Below, one piece after another: positions 23,273 to 32,717 of a stretch of DNA of 47,229 bases. Source of the stretch: Anaerolineales bacterium. GTDB lineage: Bacteria; Chloroflexota; Anaerolineae; CG2-30-64-16. Each line of letters starts with the position of its first letter. Positions within the stretch are counted from its first letter, which is position 1. A program made the position numbers and the translations under genes. Below the pieces are notes generated by a model. The model ran no database searches. It was not told the DNA's origin and saw only the letters and a list, made by a program, of their open reading frames with translations. The stretch spans positions 1-47,229 of the forward strand of contig JADGQF010000005.1 of the NCBI GenBank assembly GCA_017882045.1. The letters run 5' to 3'.

Positions 23273-24187
23273 ATGGCCTCGCTCATCACTACGCTCGGCC
23301 TCAAATCCCAAGCGGACGTCGGCCTCATCTTGCCCCATGAGCATGTGTTTGTCGACCTGCGTACCCCCGACCAACCCGACCAGGGGCAGGCGGAGGTTGA
23401 CCAGGTCGTCGCGCTCATGGCTCCCCAGATCGCACAAGCCCAGGCAGCCGGGGTCACTGCCATCGTGGAATGCAGCCCGGTCGGGGTCGGCCGGCGCGTC
23501 GACATTCTCAAGGCGGTGTCCGAGGCGACCGGTCTGCCATTGGTCGTGCCCACGGGTGTTTACCGCGAGCCGTGGATACCCCATTGGGCGCAAGTGGCCG
23601 GCGAGGACGAGCTGCGTGCCTGGATGGTCGCCGAGCTGACCGGCGACATCGAGGGCACGGGCGTACAGGCCGGTTTCATCAAGCTCAGTGCGGGCGACGA
23701 CGGCCTGACCGCCTGCGAGACGAAGATTTTGCGTGCGGCGGCGCGCGCCGCCGCATCCGTGGGGGCGACTATCGCCAGCCACACGATCCGGGGCAGCGTC
23801 GTGCGTGACCAGCTCGATATCATCGAGCGTTGCGGCTACACTGTCGAGCGCTTTGTGTGGGTTCACGCCAGCGCTGAGCAGGACATCGCGCTGAACCTCG
23901 AGATTGCCCGTCGCGGCGCCTGGGTCGAGTATGACTGGATAGGGGGTGAGCCGGAGAGCGTGTCGCTCGAGCGCGTGTTGAGCATGCTCGACGCCGGGTT
24001 GGTCGACCGAGTATTGCTCAGCCAGGACCGGGGCTTCTACGACCCGGCCCAGCCGGGCGGCGGCGTCCCGCGCCCGTACACCTACCTCTGTGACGTGTTC
24101 ATCCCCGTGCTGCGGGCTGCCGGCGTAGATGAGAGTGCTATCAATCAGTTGACGTGCGTCAATCCTTTTCGGGCGTTTGCCCGCTGA
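23273..24187 (+). CDS. Phosphotriesterase-family metal hydrolase
   Basis: A 304-residue amidohydrolase-fold protein with the complete binuclear metal site of the PTE family: His22 and His24 (PHEH), the bridging Lys137 (FIKLS, normally carboxylated), His170 (ASH), His198 (WVHAS) and Asp252 (SQD). Such enzymes hydrolyse lactones or phosphotriesters; the family is mostly lactonases, and sequence does not define the substrate. The ATG at 23273 follows GGAGGAG. The C-terminus (TCVNPFRAFAR) matches the family ending NP-x-R. It is a stand-alone transcription unit, followed by a tiny gene remnant. Confidence 0.87.
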   Translation: MASLITTLGLKSQADVGLILPHEHVFVDLRTPDQPDQGQAEVDQVVALMAPQIAQAQAAGVTAIVECSPVGVGRRVDILKAVSEATGLPLVVPTGVYREPWIPHWAQVAGEDELRAWMVAELTGDIEGTGVQAGFIKLSAGDDGLTACETKILRAAARAAASVGATIASHTIRGSVVRDQLDIIERCGYTVERFVWVHASAEQDIALNLEIARRGAWVEYDWIGGEPESVSLERVLSMLDAGLVDRVLLSQDRGFYDPAQPGGGVPRPYTYLCDVFIPVLRAAGVDESAINQLTCVNPFRAFAR

Positions 24188-24212
24188 TTGTTAGCAAAGG
24201 AGAGGAAGAACT

Positions 24213-24263
24213 ATGTCCGATCTGCAGGAGAAGTTCGCCGTTGCGGCCGGTGAGGGTGGTTAG
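24213..24263 (+). pseudogene. Tiny gene-start remnant
   Basis: A strong ribosome site (AAAGGAGAGG) precedes an ATG that opens only 16 codons (MSDLQEKFAVAAGEGG) before TAG. The convergent pyrB stop codon lies 12 bp further on. The start looks like a genuine gene start cut off by a deletion. A functional micropeptide cannot be excluded. Confidence 0.35.
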
Positions 24264-24275
24264 AGCAAAAAACTG

Positions 24276-25211
24276 TTACTCTTGTCCCGTCACCAGCGCC
24301 AGCAGCGCCATGCGCACCGGCACGCCATTGGCAGCCTGGCGGAAATAGGCGGCCCCTTCATAGGCATCCACCTCGCGCGCGATCTCGTCGACACGCGGCA
24401 GTGGGTGCAGGATTGTGATGCCCGGCTTCGCGCCTGCCAGCAGCGCCGAATCCAGCACGTAGGAGTTCTTCAGCCGCTCGTATTCGGCCGGATCGCTGAA
24501 GCGCTCTTTCTGGATGCGCGTCATGTAGAGCACGTCACTGTGGGCCACAGCCTCGGCCAGATCCATGGTTTCGACCATCTCCACCCGGCGCCTGGCTAAC
24601 TGGGAGACGATGTCGGGCGGCATGGACAGCGCCGCGGGCGATACCAGGTAGAACTTGACCCCGAAGTTGGCCAGCAATGCCGAGAGGGAGTGCACCGTGC
24701 GCCCGTTCTTCAGATCCCCGGCCAACGCCACCGTCAGCCCGTCGACGCGCCCCTTCTCCTTGATCAGCGTGTACAGGTCCAGCAGCGCCTGGGTCGGGTG
24801 CTGCCCCGCGCCGTCGCCGCCGTTGATGATCGGGATCCCTGCCCCTTCGGCCAGTTCTTGAGCGCTGCCGAGCAGCGGGTGCCGGATGACGGCTACGTCG
24901 GCGTAGCCCTCGATCATCTTGCCGGTGTCATACAGTGTTTCTCCCTTGGCGGCTGAGCTGGAGGTTTTCGCTTCTGCCACCGATAGCACCTGGCCGCCCA
25001 GCCGCAGCATCGCCGTCTCAAATGACAGGCGCGTGCGCGTGGACGGCTCATAGAATAGCGTCGCCAGCAGTTTGCCGGCCATGTTGGCCGGCCTCTCGCC
25101 GGCCCGCAGCGCCGCTTCAAAGCGTACGGCCGTTTCCAGGATCAATCCCAGTTCAGCCGGCGTAAACTGGTCCGCCCGCAGTATGTCCTTACCTTTAAGC
25201 GTTGTTGCCAT
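24276..25211 (-). CDS. pyrB: Aspartate carbamoyltransferase catalytic subunit
   Basis: A 311-residue ATCase that makes carbamoyl-aspartate from carbamoyl phosphate and aspartate in pyrimidine synthesis. Diagnostic motifs: carbamoyl-phosphate loop FYEPSTRTR (residues 53-61), GDGAGQHPTQALLDLYT and HPLPR near the C-terminus (ILHPLPRVDEIA). Length is normal and it has no damage. The ATG at 25211 follows AAAGGGAAG; an in-frame extension upstream is unlikely. It starts 31 bp after the end of a broken dihydropyrimidinase gene and was probably co-transcribed with it. No pyrI regulatory subunit is present in the window. Confidence 0.93.
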   Translation of the reverse strand: MATTLKGKDILRADQFTPAELGLILETAVRFEAALRAGERPANMAGKLLATLFYEPSTRTRLSFETAMLRLGGQVLSVAEAKTSSSAAKGETLYDTGKMIEGYADVAVIRHPLLGSAQELAEGAGIPIINGGDGAGQHPTQALLDLYTLIKEKGRVDGLTVALAGDLKNGRTVHSLSALLANFGVKFYLVSPAALSMPPDIVSQLARRRVEMVETMDLAEAVAHSDVLYMTRIQKERFSDPAEYERLKNSYVLDSALLAGAKPGITILHPLPRVDEIAREVDAYEGAAYFRQAANGVPVRMALLALVTGQE

Positions 25212-25242
25212 TGAGCTTCCCTTTCGGTCCTTGCTGAAGAGG

Positions 25243-26600
25243 TTATCTGTATAGATGGCCCGTCTCGGTCGCCAGGAACCTGGCTCGGCCGGGCCGGGCG
25301 ACGACCTGCCCCTGCTCCACAATCACCTCGCCCCGTTGCATCGTCAGCACCGGCGCCCCGATCACCGCGCGCCCTTCATAAAGCGTGTAATCGGCCGCTG
25401 AATGTTGCGTGGCCGCCTCCAGCGTATGGCGCCAGCGTGGATCGAAGACCACCAGGTCCGCGTCGGACCCAACCTGTAAAGTGCCCGTGCGCGGGTATAG
25501 GCCCACCAGGCGGGCCGGATTCTCGCTCATCAGTTGCACAGGCGCGACACCGGCATCTTTCGGCCGGCCATTGCGGCATCGTACATGACCGGCAGCATAG
25601 TTTCGATCTGCGGCGAGCCGTAGGGCGCGTTGAAGAAATCGTCGCCGGACTTCTTGGCTTTGGGCGCATGGTCGCTGCCTACGGTCTGCAGTGTACCGTC
25701 GAGCAGTCCTTCCCAGAGCGCCTGGTTGTCGGCGGCCGTGCGCAGCGGCGGACCGATCTTAGCCAGGGCGCCCAGCTTCAGCGTCGTTTCTTCGGTGAGC
25801 GTCAGGTACTGCGGGCAGGTCTCAGCATAAACCTGCCAGCCGCGCGCCCGCGCCCGCCTCAGCGGTTCCAGGCAGGTGGCTGCGCTATTGTGCACGATGT
25901 AGAGCGCGCACCCCGCCACCTGCGCCAGCGCGATTGCCCGGTTGACGGCCTCGGCCTCCAACGTGTCCGGCCGCATCGCCGTAAAGCATTCCACCGCCGA
26001 ACGGCCCTCGCGCAGGAACTTGTCCTCCAGGTAATCGGTGGCCAGGCCGTTCTCGGCATGCACCGCGACCATCCCCTGCTCGCGGCCCACCACGTCCAGC
26101 AGCGCCGCGAGCCAGTAGTCGTCCGTCACCCAGCCGAGCTTAGCGTAGGTCATGAAAACCTTGAACGAAGTGACGCCGAACTTGAACGCGTCCGGTACCT
26201 CGGCCAGTTGGTGCTCCACGTCGAACAGACCGCCGTGCAAGGCGAAGTCCAGCAGCGAGCCCGCCTGCCCTTCCTGGCAGAACTGCTCCAACGTATCCAT
26301 GAGCTTCATGCCGGGTTTGGCATAAGCATAGTGGACCATGGTCGTCACGCCGCCGCAAGCTGCGGTGATCGAGATGCCGTGTAGATCGTCCAGGTAAACT
26401 GGGTGCGTATGCAAGTCGACTGCACCAGGCAGTATCAGGCAGCCCCCCGCGTCAATCACCCGCTGCGCCCGGCGCGGGCTGACGCCCGGCGTCGCCAGCG
26501 CGGCGATCTATCCCGCGCGGATGCACACGTCGGCCGGCCAGCATCCGCCGCCGGTTACAACCTGGCCACCTTTGATAAGCACGTCGTAATCTTGTGTCAC
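25243..26600 (-). pseudogene. Dihydropyrimidinase/hydantoinase gene with nonsense and frameshift lesions
   Basis: Three minus-strand segments join into one cyclic amidohydrolase of about 452 residues. GTG 26600, after GGGAAG, opens VTQDYDVLIKGGQVV and meets TAG at 26510-26508 within an otherwise continuous frame (IRAG-stop-IAAL; a Lys AAG to TAG change would explain it). The frame continues through LHTHPVYLDD, FKVFMTYAKLG, VHAEN, YIVHNSAA and VGSDHAPKAKKSGDDFF, which are the metal ligands and carboxylated Lys of D-hydantoinases. It then breaks near 25540: one missing base between RL and QLMSENPARLVGL shifts the frame, and the last 95 residues follow in the next frame. All active-site residues survive, so both lesions look recent. 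The enzyme would open hydantoin or dihydropyrimidine rings; pyrB lies downstream. Confidence 0.8.
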
Positions 26601-26625
26601 GGATTCACTTCCCTCTTCCCGGCCG

Positions 26626-26654
26626 AGTATACACTGCCCCCCGGCGCGCCGCAA
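26626..26654 (-). promoter_or_regulatory. Promoter of the hydantoinase-pyrB unit
   Basis: On the minus strand TTGCGG (26654-26649), a 17-bp spacer and TATACT (26631-26626), 26 bp before the GTG start. Confidence 0.5.
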
Positions 26655-26655
26655 T

Positions 26656-26684
26656 TTGACACCACCTGCCTGCGGTGCTCTAAT
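26656..26684 (+). promoter_or_regulatory. Promoter of the saccharopine-dehydrogenase-like gene
   Basis: A perfect -35 TTGACA (26656-26661), a 17-bp spacer and TCTAAT (26679-26684). Its -35 lies one base from the -35 of the divergent hydantoinase promoter. Confidence 0.65.
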
Positions 26685-26750
26685 GGCTCGCAATTGGCCT
26701 GGGAGAAGCGCGTGCCGGTCTGTTAGTTGGCCGGTGGATAGGAGGAGCGG

Positions 26751-27821
26751 ATGGCCGACCATCGCTGGATGATCTATGGCGCTTACGGTTACACGGGACG
26801 GCTCGTCGCCCTGGAGGCGGTCCGGCGGGGGCAGCGGCCTCTGTTGGCCGGGCGGTCGGCCGAGAAGTTGGCGCCCCTGGCCGAGCGCCTGGGGTTAGAC
26901 TGGATCGCCGTCGACCTGGCGGATCAGGCCGCCCTGCAGAAGGCCATTGGCCGGGTGGAACTGGTCTACCACGCCGCCGGGCCATTCGTGCGCACCTCCG
27001 CGCCGATGATCGACGCGTGCCTGGCCACCGGCGCCCACTACCTGGACCTGACCGGTGAGATCCCGGTTTTCCAGGCCACATTTGCTCGCGATGAAGCGGC
27101 CCGCCGGGCCGGGGTGGCCCTCATCTCCGGCGTGGGCTTCGACGTGGTACCCAGCGACTGCCTGGCCGTCTACGTTGCCGCGCAGGTTCCCGGCGCCCTG
27201 CAACTCGACATCGCCATGACCTACCTGACCCGCCCCAGCGCGGGCACCGCGCGCTCGATGCTCGAATTGTTGCCGCAGGGTGGGTGGGTGCGGCGTGCCG
27301 GGCGGCTGTTACCCTGGCCTTTGGGTGCGGGCGCGACGCGCGTTCACTTTCCAATCGGCGATCGCACAGTTTTGCCCGTCCCGCTGGCCGATCTGGAAAC
27401 GGCCTACCGCTCGACGGGTATCCCCAATATCACCACTTACCTGGCCCTGTCGTCGCTGGCGCGCCCGTTGGCGTCGCTGGTCGCGCCCCTGGCTGGGCGT
27501 CTGCTATCGATCGGCGCTCTGCGCAACGGGACGGGTTGGTTGATTGACCGCACGATGCGCGGGCCGGATGTCGGGATGCGCGCGCGGGAGCGCACCTACG
27601 TCTGGGCGCGCGCCCGCCACCCGCAGGGCGCCTCCGCCGAGTGCTGGTTGATCACGCCCGAACCGTATCAGTTCACGGCGCTGGTGGCCCTTAATTGCGT
27701 GGAGCGCGTCCTGAACGACCGGCCGTCCGGCGCTTTGACCCCCGCGCAAGCTTTTGGCGCGGACTTCGTGTTGGGAGTACCCGGAGTCCTACGCGGGGCA
27801 GATGATCACCGCACCCGATGA
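26751..27821 (+). CDS. Saccharopine-dehydrogenase-like NAD(P) oxidoreductase
   Basis: A 356-residue protein of the saccharopine dehydrogenase/trans-acting enoyl reductase type. The N-terminus has the Rossmann signature YGAYGYTGRLVALEAVRRG and LAGRSAEKLAPLAERLG, followed by YHAAGPFVRTSAPMIDACL and HYLDLTGEIPVF, then GVGFDVVPSDCLAVYVA. Members reduce or isomerise lipids and other substrates, and the actual reaction here is unknown. The ATG at 26751 has AGGAG 5 nt upstream. It is transcribed divergently from the hydantoinase gene. Its last 16 bp overlap the end of the convergent channel-like gene. Confidence 0.8.
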   Translation: MADHRWMIYGAYGYTGRLVALEAVRRGQRPLLAGRSAEKLAPLAERLGLDWIAVDLADQAALQKAIGRVELVYHAAGPFVRTSAPMIDACLATGAHYLDLTGEIPVFQATFARDEAARRAGVALISGVGFDVVPSDCLAVYVAAQVPGALQLDIAMTYLTRPSAGTARSMLELLPQGGWVRRAGRLLPWPLGAGATRVHFPIGDRTVLPVPLADLETAYRSTGIPNITTYLALSSLARPLASLVAPLAGRLLSIGALRNGTGWLIDRTMRGPDVGMRARERTYVWARARHPQGASAECWLITPEPYQFTALVALNCVERVLNDRPSGALTPAQAFGADFVLGVPGVLRGADDHRTR

Positions 27822-28885
27822 ATCAGTGGGCGCGGCCGGTACTTGATTCGGCGGTCCGACGACCACGGCGCGTAGGGGGCCATGGTCAGGTCGGCCAGGG
27901 TGAGCAAGACGGTGTCGTAGTTGACGCGCCAGCCCTGAAAATCGCGCCAGGCCTGGTCTCGGTCCGCTTTGAGAGGGATTCCTTTGCTGGCCAGTTCGTC
28001 CAGCACCGCCTCGAATTCCGCGCGCTGGATGCTGATGGGATCGCTGGGGCGCGGATTCATGTCGTAGGCGATGCCGAAGAAGTCCGCGATCCGGCACAGC
28101 GCGAGGAAGCCCGAGCGGATACACAGGTCGGCCTGCGGGTCGTGCGGGATGTCCAGCGCCGCGTTGATCAGCGACGCGGTGTCGAGCACCGCCCCAGATG
28201 CCGTCACCCAGGAGCGGTCGGGCTCCGGCGAGCGGAAGAGGGCCAGCGCCGCCAACGACGTGTGGCTTTCCTCGATGTCCGAGAACCAGATCTCCCAGTT
28301 GCGCCAGACCTCGTTCAGGCGGTCCAGCCCGTGGATGCGGTGATAGCGCTCGATCATCTCGACGCACGAGGGCGGCGTTCCCGCGCGCACTTCCAGCATG
28401 GCGACCGCGGCCTCACGCCGCGAGAAGGCTGAATAGATCGTCGGCAGGTAAGCGATCAACAGCGCGACCAGGATCAGGCCGAGCGCGGCTTCCGAGAACC
28501 CCAGTGCCGCCTGCAGCGTGCTGTCCAGCGAAGTCAGTCCCAACGTCAGCAGCGAAGAGCCGCTGAAATCGAACGCCGTGCGCCACGACGCCGCACCCAC
28601 TCCCCAGTACATCGCCGTGTAGCCGAGCAATATGAGGATCAGCCAGGCCGGCAACAGCGACAACAGGGCCACCGGCGCATAGAAAGCCATGATCCGGTCG
28701 CGCCGTTTGTACAGCCGTTCGCCGCGCAGGCGCAAGTCGAACAGCCGCCGCACCCCGATGAACACAACGCCACTGATGAAATCCGGCGCGCCGCGTGGCA
28801 GCACGAACGTCCGCACCGCCGACGCCGCCGTGGCCCAGACCAACCCGGCCCCCAGCACGAAAAGGACAATCCGCGCAACCACCAC
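27806..28885 (-). CDS. Two-pore-type channel-like membrane protein
   Basis: A 359-residue protein with about four membrane helices in the first 165 residues and a soluble C-terminal domain of about 190 residues. Between two helices lies FSGSSLLTLGLTSLDS, which sits where K+ channels have the pore helix and TVGYG filter but lacks the filter glycine pair. It therefore resembles an ion-channel fold with an altered pore. I do not recognise the cytoplasmic domain (RYHRIHGLDRLNEVWRNWE). GTG 28885 is proposed after GAAGGAG. It converges on and overlaps the saccharopine-like gene by 16 bp. pncB lies 21 bp upstream on the same strand. Confidence 0.6.
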   Translation of the reverse strand: MVVARIVLFVLGAGLVWATAASAVRTFVLPRGAPDFISGVVFIGVRRLFDLRLRGERLYKRRDRIMAFYAPVALLSLLPAWLILILLGYTAMYWGVGAASWRTAFDFSGSSLLTLGLTSLDSTLQAALGFSEAALGLILVALLIAYLPTIYSAFSRREAAVAMLEVRAGTPPSCVEMIERYHRIHGLDRLNEVWRNWEIWFSDIEESHTSLAALALFRSPEPDRSWVTASGAVLDTASLINAALDIPHDPQADLCIRSGFLALCRIADFFGIAYDMNPRPSDPISIQRAEFEAVLDELASKGIPLKADRDQAWRDFQGWRVNYDTVLLTLADLTMAPYAPWSSDRRIKYRPRPLIHRVR

Positions 28886-28906
28886 CGCTCCCCACTCCTT
28901 CGTTCC

Positions 28907-30460
<1,554 letters not shown>

Positions 30461-30607
30461 ACTATCTCCTCGCGTTCCGCTTTTCTCCCGTACCTTTTCG
30501 TTGGCGTTCGCCGCGGGAGCCTTCGGCCATCGAGCGTTATTATAGCCCAAGGAAGTTTTGCCCGGCAATGCCTGGTGTGGACCTGCGACCTTGCCCGCCG
30601 GCGAGGA

Positions 30608-31831
30608 TCACCCTCGGCCGTTGCCGTCCGTCTGCCGAGCGTCGCGTAGACCCAGTTCGGAGTGTAGCTGGAGGTAGCGCATGAGATCCTGGCGACGCAG
30701 CACGCCCACCATGCTGCCGTCCTGCATGACCGGCATCTGCCGTACGTCGCGCTGCATGAACTTCTGGAAAACTTCGCTGACATCCTCGCGTGGGTTCAGG
30801 GTGACCACTTGCTCACCTGGAGTCATGATATCCCCCACGGTCTTCGTTTCCCATTGCTCGCGCGACACCCGTTTGACGTCCTCCAGCGACACCCAGCCTA
30901 TCAGTTTGCCGTCCTTTACTACCGGGAACGAGCGCTCGTTGCCCTCGCTGGTCATAATGCGCTGGTGAACCAGGTCGCTCACGGTCATGCCGGGCTCGAC
31001 TGTCGCGACGTCCGTACGCATGAGGCGCGAGACGGGTATGCCCTCCAGGACGTCTTCGATCACTACCTGTTGGTGGGTCTGCGTGGCCGCTCCGTTCAAG
31101 AACCAGCCGATGAATGCCAGCCACAATCCGTTGAACAGCCCCGCGCCAAAGAACGGGATCGAGGCGCCCAGCGCCATCGCGATGCCCCCCAAAATAAACA
31201 ACCAGGCGATCGCGTGGCTGATCCAGGTGGACCAGAGCGTCGCCCGCCGCAAGTTGTTGCTGAAAGCCCACAATAGGGAGCGCAATACGCGGCCGCCGTC
31301 CAACGGGAAGGCCGGGATCATATTGAAGATACCGATCAGTATGTTAGCCGAGCCCAGCCAGAGGAGCAGCGTGCCCAGGGCGTCGACCTGTGCCAGGCCG
31401 GCGAGGGGCGTGGGCATGGCCTGGGCCAGTTTTCCCAGGTGCGTCCGGCCGAGGAAGAGGAAAATGATGCCCAGGACAACGCTGGTCAGGGGTCCCACCA
31501 GGGCCATCACAAACTCCGTCGCCGCCGAGGGAGGCTCACGCTCGATGTTCGATACCCCGCCCAGCAAGTAGAGCACGATCCGCTTTACCGGCAGGCCACG
31601 CGCCCGAGCTACCACTGAATGGGCCAACTCATGCAACAGGACTGAGGCGAAGAAGAGCAGGGCCGCGGCGATGGCCAGTCCCCAGTCCAGCACCAGGCTC
31701 CATTGGGGATGCAAGCGTGCGAAAAGCGACAGCGCCAGGTCCGATGCGATCAACACGAAGATGACCAGCCAACTCCAGTCGATGTAGATATCGATCCCAA
31801 ACAACCGCCCCACGCGCAAATCACCACGCAT
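30608..31831 (-). CDS. Site-2-type membrane metalloprotease with two CBS domains
   Basis: A 407-residue M50 protease: about six membrane helices with the zinc motif HELAH (residues 67-71) and the second metal-binding motif FPLDGGR (NMIPAFPLDGGRVLRSL), then a cytoplasmic pair of CBS domains (about 255-395, PVSRLMRTDVATVEPGMTVSDL to DIMTPGEQVVTLNPREDV). It should cut a membrane protein within the bilayer, gated by adenosine-nucleotide binding to the CBS pair. ATG 31831 follows GAGGTGAG. No anti-sigma factor or other obvious substrate is encoded nearby. Confidence 0.92.
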   Translation of the reverse strand: MRGDLRVGRLFGIDIYIDWSWLVIFVLIASDLALSLFARLHPQWSLVLDWGLAIAAALLFFASVLLHELAHSVVARARGLPVKRIVLYLLGGVSNIEREPPSAATEFVMALVGPLTSVVLGIIFLFLGRTHLGKLAQAMPTPLAGLAQVDALGTLLLWLGSANILIGIFNMIPAFPLDGGRVLRSLLWAFSNNLRRATLWSTWISHAIAWLFILGGIAMALGASIPFFGAGLFNGLWLAFIGWFLNGAATQTHQQVVIEDVLEGIPVSRLMRTDVATVEPGMTVSDLVHQRIMTSEGNERSFPVVKDGKLIGWVSLEDVKRVSREQWETKTVGDIMTPGEQVVTLNPREDVSEVFQKFMQRDVRQMPVMQDGSMVGVLRRQDLMRYLQLHSELGLRDARQTDGNGRG

Positions 31832-31878
31832 AGCTCACCTCAGTACAGCTTGCCGCACAGCTTACAGCTACATCATCA

Positions 31879-32715
31879 TCATCCCTTGTAGGTGACAACG
31901 CGCCCCCACAGGCTCTTGGTCCCCCAGATGCCCGCGCGCAGACATTCGAGCTGCACGATCTGGCTGTGGTCCACGAAAAGGTTGACCTCAGGGCCATAGT
32001 TTTTTATGTACCAGCCGAACACGTCCGGGTCGGCCGCCTCGAACATCACCTTTTCGAGGCCCAGCCGGTTCACGATGCGCCCGGGCACGTCGGTGCGCCA
32101 GGTGCGCACGTTCTCGGTGATCCCTTCGGACTCGATCATGATCATGTAAGCCCCGGCGTCCAGGAAACGCTGGGCGCGGCTGATTGCCCACTCAGGGTCG
32201 CCGGTGCCTTCCGCCGCCAGCTCGTCGGCGGCGCTGGCGCCGCCTGCGCCGAACTGAATACCCACTTCCGGCTTGGCCTTTAGCCCGGCCGCCTGCACCT
32301 TCTCGATCAGGCGCAGCCAGTCATCGGTCGGGATCGTGATGAAGCCGCTGGACAGCTCGATTACGTCGAAACCCAGAGCGGCGCATTCCTTGATGTACTG
32401 CGTGACCGCATCCGGCCCCTGGGTGACCACGTGTTCGATGAAGCCTCCGGTGGAGACCAACACGTCGTGCTCATGTGCCAGGTCGTTCAACTCCTTGACG
32501 GCATAACGCGGCATCAACGAGAACGACCCGCCCGCGTACTTCAGCGAATCGATCCACGTGCCCATCGTTTCCAGCACATCCTGCAGATAGCGCTTGCCCA
32601 TCGGCGTGTAGTAGGGGCCGCGGATCTCCGTCATACCGCGGTTGCGCGGCTTAGCCGGCCGTTCGTTCAGCCGGAGAAACGCGAAGGCCCGTCCCTCAAA
32701 CTCGTCGTCAGCCAT
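31879..32715 (-). CDS. ComA-like phosphosulfolactate synthase-family TIM barrel protein
   Basis: A 278-residue protein with the ComA signature region RGPYYTPMGKRYLQDVLET, YAGGSFSLMP, GGFIEHVVTQG, IELSSGFITIP, KPEVGIQFGAGG and a C-terminal LFVDHSQIVQLECLRAGIWG. ComA proteins add sulfite to PEP in coenzyme M synthesis, and related proteins exist in bacteria and plants with other roles. No coenzyme M genes (ComB, ComC) are in the window, so the reaction here is uncertain. The ribosome site GGAGGG lies in the last codons of the preceding PrpD gene, 2 bp before this ATG, so translation is coupled to it. Confidence 0.75.
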   Translation of the reverse strand: MADDEFEGRAFAFLRLNERPAKPRNRGMTEIRGPYYTPMGKRYLQDVLETMGTWIDSLKYAGGSFSLMPRYAVKELNDLAHEHDVLVSTGGFIEHVVTQGPDAVTQYIKECAALGFDVIELSSGFITIPTDDWLRLIEKVQAAGLKAKPEVGIQFGAGGASAADELAAEGTGDPEWAISRAQRFLDAGAYMIMIESEGITENVRTWRTDVPGRIVNRLGLEKVMFEAADPDVFGWYIKNYGPEVNLFVDHSQIVQLECLRAGIWGTKSLWGRVVTYKG

Positions 32716-32717
32716 GT

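Noticed and set aside
24213-24263. Leader peptide controlling pyrB
   Set aside because: It is on the opposite strand to pyrB and converges on its 3' end, so it cannot be its leader.
25437-26384. 315-codon plus-strand open frame
   Set aside because: It is antisense to the hydantoinase gene, whose metal ligands are clearly on the other strand.
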